A stretch of 64,000 nt of DNA from Oegoconia quadripuncta (Eukaryota > Arthropoda > Insecta > Lepidoptera > Autostichidae), in the NCBI GenBank assembly GCA_949316235.1, contig OX438741.1, forward strand, positions 20,833,124-20,897,123, in the 5' to 3' direction. The translations under genes were made by a program, and so were the position numbers. Position 1 is the first letter of the stretch. Each line of letters starts with the position of its first letter. The notes under the pieces were generated by a model. That model made no database searches. It was not told where the DNA came from and was given only the letters and a program-made list of their open reading frames with translations. Below are positions 54,101 through 63,475 of this stretch, piece after piece.

Positions 54101-57100
54101 GTCACAATTTTTCTCGAATGAATATATATTTCTCTTAATATATACAAGATTTTCATGTTTATATTGTGACGAAGATGTTGAAATATTAATTTCTTTAAAT
54201 ATTTGTTTTAATGTATCTGTTGACGTTTTATTGATTGCACGCATAGCTCGTTTCTGTAAGACAAATTTGCTGTCTGTATCAGCAGCGTTTCCCCACAGCA
54301 AGATACCATATGACATCAAGCTGTGAAAGTAGCTGAAGTAGACTAAGCGCACTGTTTCAATATCACAGATATTTCGAATTTTCTTAACAGCATATGCGGC
54401 AGAACTGAGTTTTTTCATTAGTTTTTTAATATGGGGTCCCCACTGTAACCCAGAATCTAAAGTCATACCAAGAAATACAGTTGTGTCCATTCTTATTTTG
54501 GTGGCTACCTGTTCAACATTAGGTAATGAAAATCTAAGACATTTCGTTTTTTTCTCATTAAGGAGCAAGATATTGACTGTGAACCATTCAACTATTTTTG
54601 AGAGAGCATTATTCACTTCGTCATATGCTAATTGATGTCTGTCAACTTTAAATATCAAAGTAGTGTCATCAGCAAACAATACCATCTCGTGGACCAGCGT
54701 GGTGGACTATGGCCCATACTCCCTCATTGTACGAGGGAAGGCCTATATCCCTGCAGTGGGATGTTTACGGGCTGATGATGATGGTAAGAAAGTATGATGG
54801 ACATGAACCACTAGGCTATATCCAGTGTAATTTTTTCTTATTGTTGTTTGTTTCTTGTAATTGAAAATGTATGAAAACTCCGGGCGAACTAAACGTAATA
54901 TCATCTCTATACAAAGTAAGTGTGTTAAAATTTCAGTATCCTTGAAACGGCTTCAACTGATTTTCATCCAATATGACTAAGAACCGTTCCCCTAGTTCCA
55001 AATTCAAAAAGGTTTTATTTCGTAAGTTATTCTAAAACATTTGAAATTTTATCTTATCTTATTTATCTTAAACATCTTAAACATTTATCTTAAAACATTT
55101 GAAATTGTCATATAATTATCGCTCATTCACAAGGCAGACTCTCCAGAGAAGAACGAGCATGAAACTCAGAGGTTTCTCCTTTTAAATACATTTTTACAAT
55201 TTATAGTTCAATAAAGAAAAGAAATTCATGTCCATGCATCATCTAGATAAATTGTATAATAGCTTCCGTTTAATGGTGGTTTTAAATTTATTTAAAGGCT
55301 ACCGTTTAATCTTAGATATTAAACACCGTACTCAAATGAGACCATGCATTATTGACATACATACAGACTGGACGCACATTCACAACGCCGTCAAGCATAC
55401 AACACCGGTCGTGTTTCGTCGCGGGTTAAACAGAGCAACCGGCGAGTTCTTCTCTTGCGAGGTCAGCCTTGTGAATGCGCGGTAATTGTATGTCATAACA
55501 ATTTGTGATATAATTTTTAAGGATAGAATACACAAGAAAATGGAATGTAACGTTCTGTAACAATTATCGAAGGTCAAATATTCACGTCTTGGATTAAACC
55601 CTAGGTTTGAAATAAAAATCAAACGACTGCGTGTAAGCGACAAACCATCCAACACGACTGGATGTCTGCCAAGCTTATAAATTGTACTCAACCGCGACAA
55701 TCTCTCTTATAAACGCGATTCTTCACGCTATCCCGCGAAAAACAATGTCACGCCGTGCCTAGGACGCCTAGAGTGGAGAGGTTAATATTAGCCGAGGTGG
55801 AGAGTTAGAACGATTGTACCAACCTTATCCTTGACCCGATGGAAACTGACATGTTTTGTTGATTCTATTTCTGGCGTCTCGAATATGATTTATAGTAATT
55901 TCGAGGGCAAAGATATAACATTTAAGACGCGTCATCAACAACATACGCAAGTGAACGTTCAAATGCCAACGACTTTTGTGTCTGCGACCGTCTCTGTGCC
56001 CTTATACGGTAAGAAAACCAGGTAATTACCTAACGTGGATAATATCCGTCACTCTATGATTCAAAATCAAACCCACTAATAATACTTATCCTACAGGAAC
56101 CAGCCACTTATCCGGGATAAAAAGTAGCTTATATGTTAATCCAGGTCCTAATCTGTCTACATGCCAAATTTCAAGCAAATCTGTCCAGCCGGTTAGGCGT
56201 GAAGAGGTAACAAACATACATACATACACAAACTTTCGCATTTATATTATTAGTTCGAATAGATTTCGATTTATTTTATCTCACTTCTACAATGTCGTAT
56301 CATATAACTATATCTGTAGAATAAACATGCACTCCAAAATAAAGTGATTGCCAAGGCGTAGGTAATAATAAAATGAATAACAATGACAAGGAGTGTCATA
56401 AAACTGTCTAATTCATGAGATGATATAAATATTAATATATAATTAATCGATAGGATTAAAATTAAAATGATGTCAAAATAAATTAAAAAGAAGTGTATAT
56501 ATAGTTTAATATGTATATAAACAAGTTAAAAATATTGATTAAAATGTCATATTCAGATTAATATTCGTTTTCCAATAAAAGGTTTTCCAGTCGGCGCCTA
56601 AACAATATGTCGTTGGATTTCTTGTACGGGGGTTATCATATTTTATGATCATCATCTACAGCCTTACACGTTCCCACAGTTGGGGCTCAGCCTCTCACTG
56701 GGAGAGGGTATGGACAATAATAGACCATGCTGGCCCAGTGCGGTGCGGATTTTTTAAGACTCTGTGGCCATCTGACAGTCAGTGTTTTAAATTTTAATAC
56801 GTTCCGTTCTTCGGATGGCACGTTGAATAATCGGTCCCGGTTGTTTTTAAACGAAAGCACTCGTTAAGCTAAGTCGATGGCCTACGGGGCATTTATAATA
56901 ATATAAAAAATACGGGGGGTCCGGTCATACGGGGGTTTTAATTACTTGACATAAATTCAATGAATATAATGTCATTTTATTAAAGGCCTTGAATCATAAA
57001 TGGTCAATGAGATACGCATTGTGTGTACATATAATTTTTGAAAATTGTAATTTTGTAAAATACACCAGTAACATTATTGGGAATTTGGGGAATGGACTGT

Positions 57101-60100
57101 GTTGCCAACTACAAAATTATGCTGATTACGTCTGACTTCCATCTACGTCTTAGCCATTTGATATCTTCTCATTCATCTCTCAACCCGTAAATATTCCACT
57201 GCAGGGATAATAATAACGGGATAATTAGGGAGTAGGGAGTATGAATGCACCACACTGGCCCAATGCGGGTTGGGGACTTCACATGCCTTATAATATTTAT
57301 TTCTCAGGCATGCAAGTTTCCTCACAATGTTTTTCCTTCACTATTTAAGAGCAGTCGGATAATGCACATAAGTAATTAATTTTTTAAAAGTCATTGGTAC
57401 ATGGCCTGCCTGGGAATCGAGCTCCGACCTCCCAAATTGGGAGACCACGTCTTAACCGCTAAGCCACCGACGCTCTCTTCTCATTGGTCAGCGACAATCG
57501 ATGACGAGTGGAGTTCTCAGTGTAGTATATTAATTCTGTGGTATACCACAAGACTATAGTCCAAAACTAGCTTTATTCTTAAATTTAGACAAATGCAAAT
57601 TTATTTGAACTCACCGGCAAGATCAATGATCTCCTCTTGCGAAGCGCCAGTGAGAGCCTGCTCGTATTCATCCCCGAGGTCGATACTGATCTGTTCGTCC
57701 GCGTCCTGCATCTTCTGCGGCTGCGGCGGTGGGATCCACTGCAATAAGAGATCGAGAGAATAGTAATTTTCCCAAAAATATTACAATCCTGAAGGGTTGT
57801 TTGAAGTCTTCAGAAAATAGAGCGACTTTGAAATCAATAAAACCTCAGAAAGTAGTATAAAATCCCATTATCAGACATTTAATTTAACGGACGGATAAAA
57901 TAAGGAATAAGAATGCAAAAGTGGCACCTATGACAGACAAGTTGTAGTATATTGATAACCTCGCCCTATTTCGGTGTTTAACTGTAGCGTAATGGTTTAC
58001 TGCAACATAAACGCATATCGCTAAGTCAGCGCCAATATGATGTATTATATACGCTTGATACTAATTAAAGGACCTTGTTCGTGCAACATCACAATAGACA
58101 ACGAGTCTTATTTACGGAACCCCCCGTCCTCGACCAACCTCCATCTTTAATAGCACAAAGTTGATTGGAAATCGTTTCGCTATGGACATGTTATGAGGAG
58201 AAATGAAAGGGTTACTAAGAGAGTATCGGATTAATAGAAATTAAGCAATTAGCCCGCGTAGCATGACCTCGTTAGTAGGACGTAGAAGTGAGAGTGGGAT
58301 AGTTGTATACTTCGCCCAAGCGAATGAGCAGGACAAATATTATCACGCGCGACATAAGCGTTTATCGCGCCTGTCATGCTACGAATCCTCTGGCCACATG
58401 GTCTGTTGGCTTGGTCCGACAATCATCATCAGCCGCAGGACGTTCACTGCTAAATATAAGCCTCCCCTATAGATTTCAAGATTGGTCCGATAATATAGAT
58501 TCATAAATCCCCGTAGTTCATCAAGTGATGCATTAGCAGCTAGTTAGCTGATCTGCAGGGCAATTACAACTTAGCGCGACTCAAGTAACATAGAGTCGCG
58601 TGCGAGACAGCCTACATCTTTCAAAGCCGATTGGCGGTTAAGTTGACCGCTGTCAAGCGACAGCCAATCAGCTGCAAGAAACTGAGACTATGTCGCGCGC
58701 GACTCTTTCTCACTCGAATCGCTCTAAGTTGTAGTAGTCTTGCTGGACAGGCTACAATAATATATGAATAATCATAAGATATAAGATATTCAGGACACAG
58801 GAAATTGTTAAAAAACCCAAGTAATATTTTTTAAGTGATTGTTTACAATCTAACGTTTCTATCTTTGGAGATATCCTTTAAAATACTTCAAAGGGCAACC
58901 CTCGAGCTTTTGCTCGAAATTCTCTGGGGAGTCAGCCTTGTGAGTGAGCGTATTTTAAAATTAAATAAACATTTACCCCTCGCGGGGTTCGAACGCGCAA
59001 CCGTTGGTTTCGCTGACAGGGTCACTATCCACTACACCAATCGGTCATCATTATATTATTATTAAATAATTAGATAAAATTTATGTAACGAATAAATTCC
59101 ACCCACACTAAGCAATTAGGCTGCTATTATGCCAAATGATTGAGAAACTAAGTGAATATATGTTTTTCCTTATAAATGTTTAGTCTTGAATGTATTGCAA
59201 AAATGCATATTTAATTGTTACGGAATATTTAATTGTTTACATAGCTGTTTGTATTTGTTATTAGGGTAGGCCTCTTATTGATTTTATTATGCAAACTTTT
59301 TATCCTTCCATATATATTATAAAATAGTTTCTTCTTCTTCAATGTAAGAGCTATGCTCTTGTCGGTGGAGTAACGACCAAGTCTCTCTACTTTCCGCCCT
59401 CGTTTTAACCTCTTGGTACGACACGACATTCACCTTTTCTTTCAATTGGTCAAATATTTATTTTATTTTATATTTCAAAATAGCTTAGCTAGACATAATT
59501 CAGAAGCGACTTATATAGTTGCTAGCTTATTAGAGAGGTAATTTTGAATAACTAAGCCTAAAAAAAATTATAGCTAAGTCAAAATTTTTTTTAGAAGATC
59601 CTATTATTAATTTGTATCTTAATAACAATAAATACTAACTGATATTTAATTAGGTAGCCTTTTGTTAAACTTATTGACGCATAAAAAACTAAGCATGTTA
59701 TAGTTAGGCATGCATGTGTTTTTACCTGAAAATGTCGTCGAGCTGCGTTGCTTAAGAAATAAAAATGAGAACTAATATTTTGTAACGATAATTTCCCTAA
59801 ATGTTTTTAATCAAAAGAAATACCCTTATTTTTTCTAAAGAAACACATTTTTTTTCAGCTTTAACTAATTTGGAAAAATATATAGACTTGCGTTTCTTAC
59901 AAATGCTTAATTCTTAGCAATTGTTATATATTTTTTTATGATTAACTGAATACGCGGTTGGCACCACAATTACATTTTAAAACACTTTATTTCAAGAAAA
60001 TCACAGTTACGAGTAAGGGTTTTTCCGTGGTCTAAACGTATTTTCCCTGGGTGGTTAACATGCCTATATTCATCATACAAACAGTGGGATTCGAACACTC

Positions 60101-60400
60101 GATCTATAAACATAGCGATCAGAGTCTCTAACCACGACACCAAACAGGTCTACAATCAAGGTGTCATGTTAAAAATATTTTGAACCCAAGAAAATAAATC
60201 TTTTGACGTTGTATTTTGGTACATTAATATACCTTCTTCCCCCGGACGACTCCAGCGACGTAGGGCTTCACTTCCGGCCGATCCGGGGTCTCCAGCGCTT
60301 GCTTGTTGATGTGCTCAATCAGCTTCTTACGGTTCAACGGGCCCGTCGGGTCCTTCTCACAGTCGTAATTGTTGCGCTGCGACGGGGGCAGGAAGTTGTC
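40199..60400 (-). CDS. tmod: tropomodulin (N-terminal exon outside the window)
   Basis: Actin pointed-end capping protein that also binds tropomyosin and sets thin-filament length. Coding exons on the minus strand, 5' to 3': 60400-60233, 57738-57615, 52250-52135, 51092-50988, 50380-50129, 49086-48939, then either 42479-42445 or 40266-40199. Splice sites and phases agree throughout. The part present spans the second actin/tropomyosin-binding segment (LPPSQRNNYDCEKDPTGPLN), the linker (AILGFHSMMNQDQYHASLL), and the C-terminal leucine-rich-repeat domain (EVLSLVNVGLTDRTAALLA, NVETNFISPAGVVELVRALL, LGNKIEMEITQLVEQNPTLL). These align well with vertebrate TMOD1 as I recall it. The first exon, about 40 residues in homologues, must lie beyond 64000. 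Confidence 0.93.
40735..41175 (+). repeat. repeat family L, uninterrupted copy
   Basis: Aligns with 29950-30640 and, for its left 110 bp, with 28105-28220. AATTTAAATTCGAATTAAAA at 40893 and its inverse near 41135 make a foldback. Confidence 0.65.
42124..42170 (+). repeat. (TTGA)n microsatellite
   Basis: About eleven perfect copies of a 4-bp unit, in sequence that may be a LINE tail. Confidence 0.95.
42445..42479 (-). CDS. tmod: tropomodulin alternative C-terminal exon (proximal)
   Basis: Acceptor CATTCCAG; phase 1; 35 nt giving RQQRISQRSA then TAG, after a split Ile codon. A good donor (GTATGT) follows about 22 bases beyond the stop, so this can be a cassette exon whose inclusion ends the protein early and puts the distal exon in the 3' UTR. 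Confidence 0.7.
42480..45125 (-). other. tropomodulin intron 6, left part
   Basis: AT-rich. Contains repeat R (about 43880-44070) and a CR1-like LINE tail scrap (about 44270-44350). No exon recognised. Confidence 0.5.
45126..45409 (-). CDS. candidate first coding exon of an unidentified transcript inside the tropomodulin intron
   Basis: ATG at 45409 (ACAATGTC) opens 94 codons to a consensus donor GTGAGT, phase 2. The peptide is low-complexity, Pro/Glu/Thr/Ser-rich (TPPSAEAVTPTTEDKPIVTE, LPVEKDTEDKREETYV) and GC-richer than its surroundings. The same DNA has a 136-codon plus-strand frame, but that one has weaker protein character. A partner exon must be left of 45126 in phase 2; the two tropomodulin 3' exons need phase 1 and do not fit. 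It could be an alternative promoter of a neighbouring gene or a chance ORF in a GC-rich promoter region. No family recognised. Confidence 0.38.
46785..47080. mobile_element. long-TIR element, family H
   Basis: Left and right halves are inverse over about 70 bp (AAATGAATAAACGGATTTTG then GAAACTTTATA against TATAAAGTTTCATTGGAATC). A related copy is at 51270-51720, itself interrupted. Confidence 0.6.
47213..47861. mobile_element. TIR element, family G, with nested inserts
   Basis: Ends GGTGTCGATTCTGACGTC and, as inverse at the right, GGTGTCGACTCTGATGTA, followed by TTCTCTAAAC on both sides. The interior holds a CAGGGAG..CCCCTG-ended segment (about 47349-47518) and an S4 SINE (47580-47790). Confidence 0.6.
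47580..47790 (-). mobile_element. tRNA-derived SINE, family S4
   Basis: ACCAATCATCTAGTCCCAAA at the left and the B-box complement GCGGGATTCGAACC at the right. Confidence 0.8.
48090..48260 (-). pseudogene. RTE-like LINE ORF 3' fragment
   Basis: The minus strand reads GWRRFAKDRHKWRDMEDAYV in one frame, typical of the C-terminus of insect RTE-type endonuclease-reverse transcriptases. Only the last roughly 50 codons and a short tail remain. Confidence 0.65.
48560..48780 (-). mobile_element. tRNA-derived SINE, family S3 (partly deleted)
   Basis: ACACAGCGCCATCTAGTTCC at the left; the B-box region is deleted (CATATGCCCGCGACC instead of the usual GGGATTCGAACCTGCGACC). Confidence 0.75.
48939..49086 (-). 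CDS. tmod: tropomodulin exon with LRR-domain end
   Basis: Acceptor AATTCCAG at 49087, donor GTGAGA at 48938; phase 0 to phase 1. Encodes LGNKIEMEITQLVEQNPTLL and HLQRNIDR; equals the PLGNKVEMEIxxMLExNxTLL block of TMODs. Confidence 0.95.
49087..50128 (-). other. tropomodulin intron 5
   Basis: S3 SINE at its 3' end (49098-49208), then a common insect retroelement tail (about 49209-49400, TATGTTAATCCAGGTCCTAA) also present at 56085-56255. The rest shows nothing recognised. Confidence 0.6.
49098..49208 (-). mobile_element. SINE family S3 abutting a tropomodulin 3' splice site
   Basis: Shares AAACATCCTTGGACATACAG with the 29690 copy and TAAGCAACTGGGCTCGTAT-type sequence with the others. Its left edge is about 11 bases from the exon 49086 acceptor. 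It is 5'-truncated (the B-box part is absent). Confidence 0.78.
50129..50380 (-). CDS. tmod: tropomodulin exon, main LRR segment
   Basis: Acceptor TTTCCAG, donor GTGAGG; phase 0 both ends; 84 codons from NISDEKFEKLFEALKSN to FRASNQ. Contains the NVETNFISPAG motif, nearly invariant (NVESNFISGAG) in vertebrate TMODs. Confidence 0.97.
50381..50987 (-). other. tropomodulin intron 4
   Basis: About 600 bp; a decayed S1 fragment at about 50480-50560, otherwise nothing recognised. Confidence 0.5.
50988..51092 (-). CDS. tmod: tropomodulin exon
   Basis: Acceptor ATTGCAG, donor GTAATC; phase 0 both ends; 35 codons, PPNDTDPDSTVKRVQQNDQQ then LTDLNWNNIK, equal to the NDPKLEEVNLNNI region where the LRR domain begins. 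Confidence 0.95.
51093..52134 (-). other. tropomodulin intron 3
   Basis: Holds an H-type long-TIR element (about 51270-51720) that is itself interrupted at 51407-51525, and repeat R (about 51735-51945). Confidence 0.55.
52135..52250 (-). CDS. tmod: tropomodulin exon
   Basis: Acceptor GTTGCAG, donor GTAACC; phase 1 to phase 0. Encodes ILGFHSMMNQDQYHASLLNK, matching AAILGMHTLMSNQQYY of vertebrate TMODs. Confidence 0.95.
52625..52840 (+). mobile_element. SINE family S2
   Basis: Contains GTGAGGAAACCTGCATGCCT, GTGAAGTCCCCAACCCGCAT and ACTCCCTCATTATACC; the head is diverged. Confidence 0.75.
53652..54690 (-). mobile_element. 5'-truncated CR1/Jockey-like LINE
   Basis: About 1.04 kb, minus orientation, inserted in the S2 SINE. 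The 3' end (left) is a short run of the ATTTC-type unit (GAAATGAAATGAAAATGAAA) rather than poly(A). Encodes the C-terminal 271 codons of a reverse transcriptase, open to its stop. No clear target duplication: at most one or two bases are shared. Confidence 0.85.
53870..54685 (-). pseudogene. LINE reverse transcriptase C-terminal fragment, 271 codons, open
   Basis: Begins at the RT catalytic motif (FADDT at residues 4-8), followed by the thumb region (FLGMTLDSGLQWGPHIKKL) and the family C-terminus (LPLNKFKLIIKQKL). Upstream RT motifs and endonuclease are missing through 5' truncation. The open frame implies a young insertion. Confidence 0.9.
56085..56255 (+). repeat. retroelement 3' tail (shared with 49209-49400)
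   Basis: TATGTTAATCCAGGTCCTAA and GGCGTGAAGAGGTAACAAAC in both copies, ending in CTTTCGCATTTATA. This type of tail is widespread in insect genomes, often ascribed to RTE-dependent SINEs. Confidence 0.65.
57207..57478 (-). mobile_element. SINE family S2, full length
   Basis: Minus orientation with the head complement (CCGCTAAGCCACCGACGCTC) at the right end and CACACTGGCCCAATGCGGGT near the left. Confidence 0.82.
57615..57738 (-). CDS. tmod: tropomodulin exon
   Basis: Acceptor ATTGCAG, donor GTGAGT; phase 0 to phase 1. Encodes WIPPPQPQKMQDADEQISID then LGDEYEQALTGASQEEIIDL; equals the VWVPKQKP..LEPELEEALANASDAELCDIA region. Confidence 0.95.
58555..58755. mobile_element. imperfect TIR element, ~200 bp
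   Basis: TACAACTTAGCGCGACTCAA at the left faces, as inverse, TACAACTTAGAGCGATTCGA at the right, continuing through AGAGTCGCG and GCGA. No coding. Confidence 0.65.
58965..59050 (-). mobile_element. SINE family S4, head only
   Basis: ACATTTACCCCTCGCGGGGT, B-box complement GGTTCGAACG, and CACTACACCAATCGGTC. Confidence 0.72.
59335..59441 (+). repeat. interspersed repeat, also rearranged at 51407-51525
   Basis: GCTATGCTCTTGTCGGTGGA followed by ACTTTCCGCCCTCGTTTTAA and CTTGGTACGACACGACATTC. In the 51.4-kb copy the second half is inverted. Confidence 0.65.
60233..60400 (-). CDS. tmod: tropomodulin exon, most 5' in the window
   Basis: Acceptor AATTCCAG at 60401, donor GTATAT; phase 0 both ends; 56 codons starting DNFLPPSQRNNYDC and including TGPLNRKKLIEHINKQALET. 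This equals DNALLPAGLRQ..APTGPFKREELLDHLEKQA of vertebrate TMODs. The preceding exon was not found up to 64000. Confidence 0.96.
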
Positions 60401-60600
60401 CTGGAATTTTATATACCATCTATTTAATAAAGTGCCACAGCCAAAGAAACTGCATTAAGTATCATGCACAGAGCATAATGATTCGGGCACGCGTAAACGA
60501 AAGTCTGCGCTGCTCTGTGATGTGATTGAATTAAAATGCCAAGCTAATTGCAATTGAAATATTAAATTGGTACATAACAAAGCTTGTTGTTGCAAAAAGG

Positions 60601-60941
60601 TGCGTTTGCGCGACGCGCCTCTTTGTATCTTTTTACGCGACTGCCCAGGGAAGGAGGGTAATTACTTTTTTGTTTATGTGATGTTTTATGACACATTTCA
60701 TTGTTGGCCTGTTGAGCTGCAACCACTTGTATTTCGGAAAATTCCTTTAAAATACCTATTTTCTAATCCACAAAATGAGCTCTTATAAACGGTCGAAGCT
60801 ATGTGGTTCTGACGTCTACATTTGAGCTAATTTTGTGGATTAATTTGATAAAATACGTATTTTTGAAATGAAATGTGTCAAAATACATCACAGATAATAA
60901 ATACAAAGCGTAAAAAGATACAAAAAGGCGCGTCACGCACA
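60601..60941. mobile_element. large inverted-repeat (foldback-like) element, ~340 bp
   Basis: Outer arms GACGCGCCTCTTTGTATCTT and, as inverse, GACGCGCCTTTTTGTATCTT, extending into TTTTACGC. Inner pairs AATCCACAAAATGAGCT and AGCTAATTTTGTGGATT, and ATGACACATTTCATT with its near-inverse, show that pairing spans most of the element. No coding. Confidence 0.75.
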
Positions 60942-61969
60942 GTGAGGTTAAAAAATGTAGCTTTGGTGTGTTTGGCAATTTATATTACTGGCGTAGAAGG
61001 TTGCCTTGGGCACAGAATACATAATAGTACCCTTGGGTAGGTTCACTAATTTTTTTTTCAGAGCGATAGGTTATTTTATATTTTATTAGGTCATCTATCT
61101 GAGTTGCTAATCTAGGCAATTTAAATGGAGTAAAAAGTTTAAAATTTTTAAAATTCACGGAGCAATGGCAAGTTCTATTTTTAAAGTCAGATAAGTACAC
61201 AATCATCATCATCAGTTATCTGGTCCCAAACAAGGATACCAGCCTTGTAAGGGCACGATTTCCAGGGGCAACAGAACATTCAAATTGGAAAAAGAATCTA
61301 AAAGTTTATTTTATAAATACATTAATGTGAGATATGATATCTGATGTTTTTACAATAGGACTATTCTAAATTAAGGACGTTAATCAGATAAAGTGATACT
61401 TAATTGATAGGTATCAAAGTAGGGTGCAGTCGATGATTACCTCAATAGCTGTTATTGTCAGGTATATGGGTTGTTGAGATTAACGCCACGTTTTATAATT
61501 AGAGTCAAGGATGTCATGTTTTATAATTACTTTTTGTTTGTAAAAATTGAAATATTGGAATTAAACTTTATTTTGAATACGGTTTTTAGGGTTCAGTTGG
61601 CAAACTAGTTAAATAGTTTATTACACAGTTATGAAATAAAATTATGTACGTTGGGGTTTTGTACTACCCGACTCAGGTGAAATCTAAGAGAAGGGTAATG
61701 TTTTTGGTCATTATGTATGTATTTATAATACCATATCATGTAGAGCAGAGGTGCTCAAACGGTCGAGAGCTGTAGAAGTCGTTCGCGGAAATATCGCGAA
61801 AATAATAGCTATTCAAGTACTTAAAACCAAGTCCCCAACCCGCACTGGGCTAGCGTGGTGGACTATGGCCCATGCTCCCTCATTTTACGATATTTCATCT
61901 TTACGGGCTTATAATGATGATGAAGTATTTAAAAAACCAAAAAACCCGACGACATATATTATATTTTGC

Positions 61970-62105
61970 GGGCGCCAATAAAAGTGCGGCCGACAAAAAG
62001 TCCGTCATGTGCACTGCCCTTTTCACAAAGACATCTAAATAACTTCATTGTTTTCGTAGAACTATGGGACTTGTACATTTCGGTGGCACTAGTTATGCAC
62101 AGTTT
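61970..62105 (-). repeat. interspersed repeat shared with 6985-7150 and 63215-63475
   Basis: The minus strand contains GACGGACTTTTTGTCGGCCG and AATGAAGTTATTTAGATGTC, as in the other copies. Confidence 0.5.
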
Positions 62106-63214
62106 TTTGGGATATATATTATAATCATTGGGATGTAAAGCACTCTCTGTGCTGTTAAAGTGGCTAAGTTTGGGTACAATATAATTTGAAAGTTGCAAAT
62201 CGCAGATAGGTAAAGCAGTCTCTGCGTATGAGAATAAGGATTCCAACAAGACGTGGCGCCAGCATGCTCACTTATAATATTGAATAATATCCTTTGGGCA
62301 CTATTTCAACACACTCATTTGACATTATCAAAATAGCTGAATCCCATTTTGTGTATTCGCGCACATCAAATATTAATTTGATGTAATAATTCAGTACTAG
62401 CAAAAGCATTTAGAATTTACAGTAAATGGACTAATATGTAACCAAATGTAAATAACCTGGAAGTAATGCTAGTTGATAACTATGCAAAAGTCGAATTACT
62501 GGAGCGTAGAGTTATCATTGTGCATATTTTGTGGTGGAATTAGACCTTACCGGTTGCTACAATTATTTTGTAAGTGGTTTATACCTAGATAGTTATTTGA
62601 GAAATATCTTACAAAATTCATTAACAACGTTGGTCTGCTTTCATTTTTGTACTGACGATTTTGAAACCACTATTCAGCAATCATGATTACTATTTGGACT
62701 AATTTAACACGATGAAATCTTTTGGTTTTAAAAATACACATTTCATTCATTGATTGCTGGTCTACTTCACAAATACCTAATCAACAACAGATTCGGGGGG
62801 TGAGGAAGTCATGGGGTCATGTTTAACCCAACCGGGCCTAGGTCTTACTGATAACACTCTTGATTTTATAAGGCTTGTATAAGGTCCTATTGCTTTATTG
62901 TAAAATTATTGTTATTTTGAAGCCTATCCTGGCTGGATCTTGGGTATATGATCCCTATCATCGAAGGCTTCGCTTCCCTTGTTCCTAATTAATTTAATAT
63001 TGAAATTATTATGGAAATTCCCTAGTCTATTTTTAATATTTGACCCGATACCGAACCTGCCCCCGTAGCATGATTTAGTATGAAAAAAAATTGTGTCACT
63101 GTAGTTTAGGAATTATTCAATATTATAAAAGTGAGCATTCAGGCGTCACATGTTGCTGGAATCCTCATTCCCATATGCAGAGTCTGCTTTACCAATGCTT
63201 TTAATTTATATCCT

Positions 63215-63475
63215 AAAAAACTGTACATAAATAGTACCACCGAAATGAAAACGTCTCATATATAGTTCTTCAATAACCATTGACTTATTTAGATATATTT
63301 GTGAATAGGGGCAGCGCCGGCGTCGGACTATTTGTCCTCGCAATGTTTTGTACTCCATGTGTGTTATGGCCTTATTGCATATAATAACATACATTCCATC
63401 ATCGCGGACAAAATGGTCAGATTTGCATTTTTTTGTCCGGCCTTTCAAAAAGTCCGTCATCAAAATCGGTTAATA
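63215..63475 (+). repeat. interspersed repeat, third copy
   Basis: ATTGACTTATTTAGATATAT and TTTTTTGTCCGGCCTTTCAA shared with the two other copies; no coding or termini recognised. Confidence 0.45.

Larger units (their letters stand above)
53440..54783 (+). mobile_element. SINE S2 split by a LINE insertion
   Basis: Head and body at 53440-53651 (GTCGGTGGCCCAGCGGTTAA, ending AACCCGCATTG) and 3' part at 54691-54783 (ACCAGCGTGGTGGACTATGG to GATGATGATG). The uninterrupted copies at 7330 and 52748 show that the two parts join directly. Confidence 0.85.
52251..57614 (-). other. tropomodulin intron 2, repeat-rich
   Basis: In order on the plus strand: an unclassified repeat shared with 56645-56880 (about 52290-52450), an S2 SINE (52625-52840), an S2 SINE split by a LINE (53440-54783), a LINE tail scrap (about 55105-55195 and 55390-55500), a retroelement tail (56085-56255) and an S2 SINE in minus orientation (57207-57478). 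Bases 52850-53430 and 55500-56080 show nothing recognised. Confidence 0.6.
57739..60232 (-). other. tropomodulin intron 1 (of those in the window)
   Basis: Contains a diverged inverted-repeat element (about 58555-58755), a LINE tail scrap (58880-58950), an S4 SINE (58965-59050), a repeat at 59335-59441 and a decayed S3 SINE (about 60010-60150). Bases 57750-58540 and 59442-60000 show nothing recognised. Confidence 0.55.
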
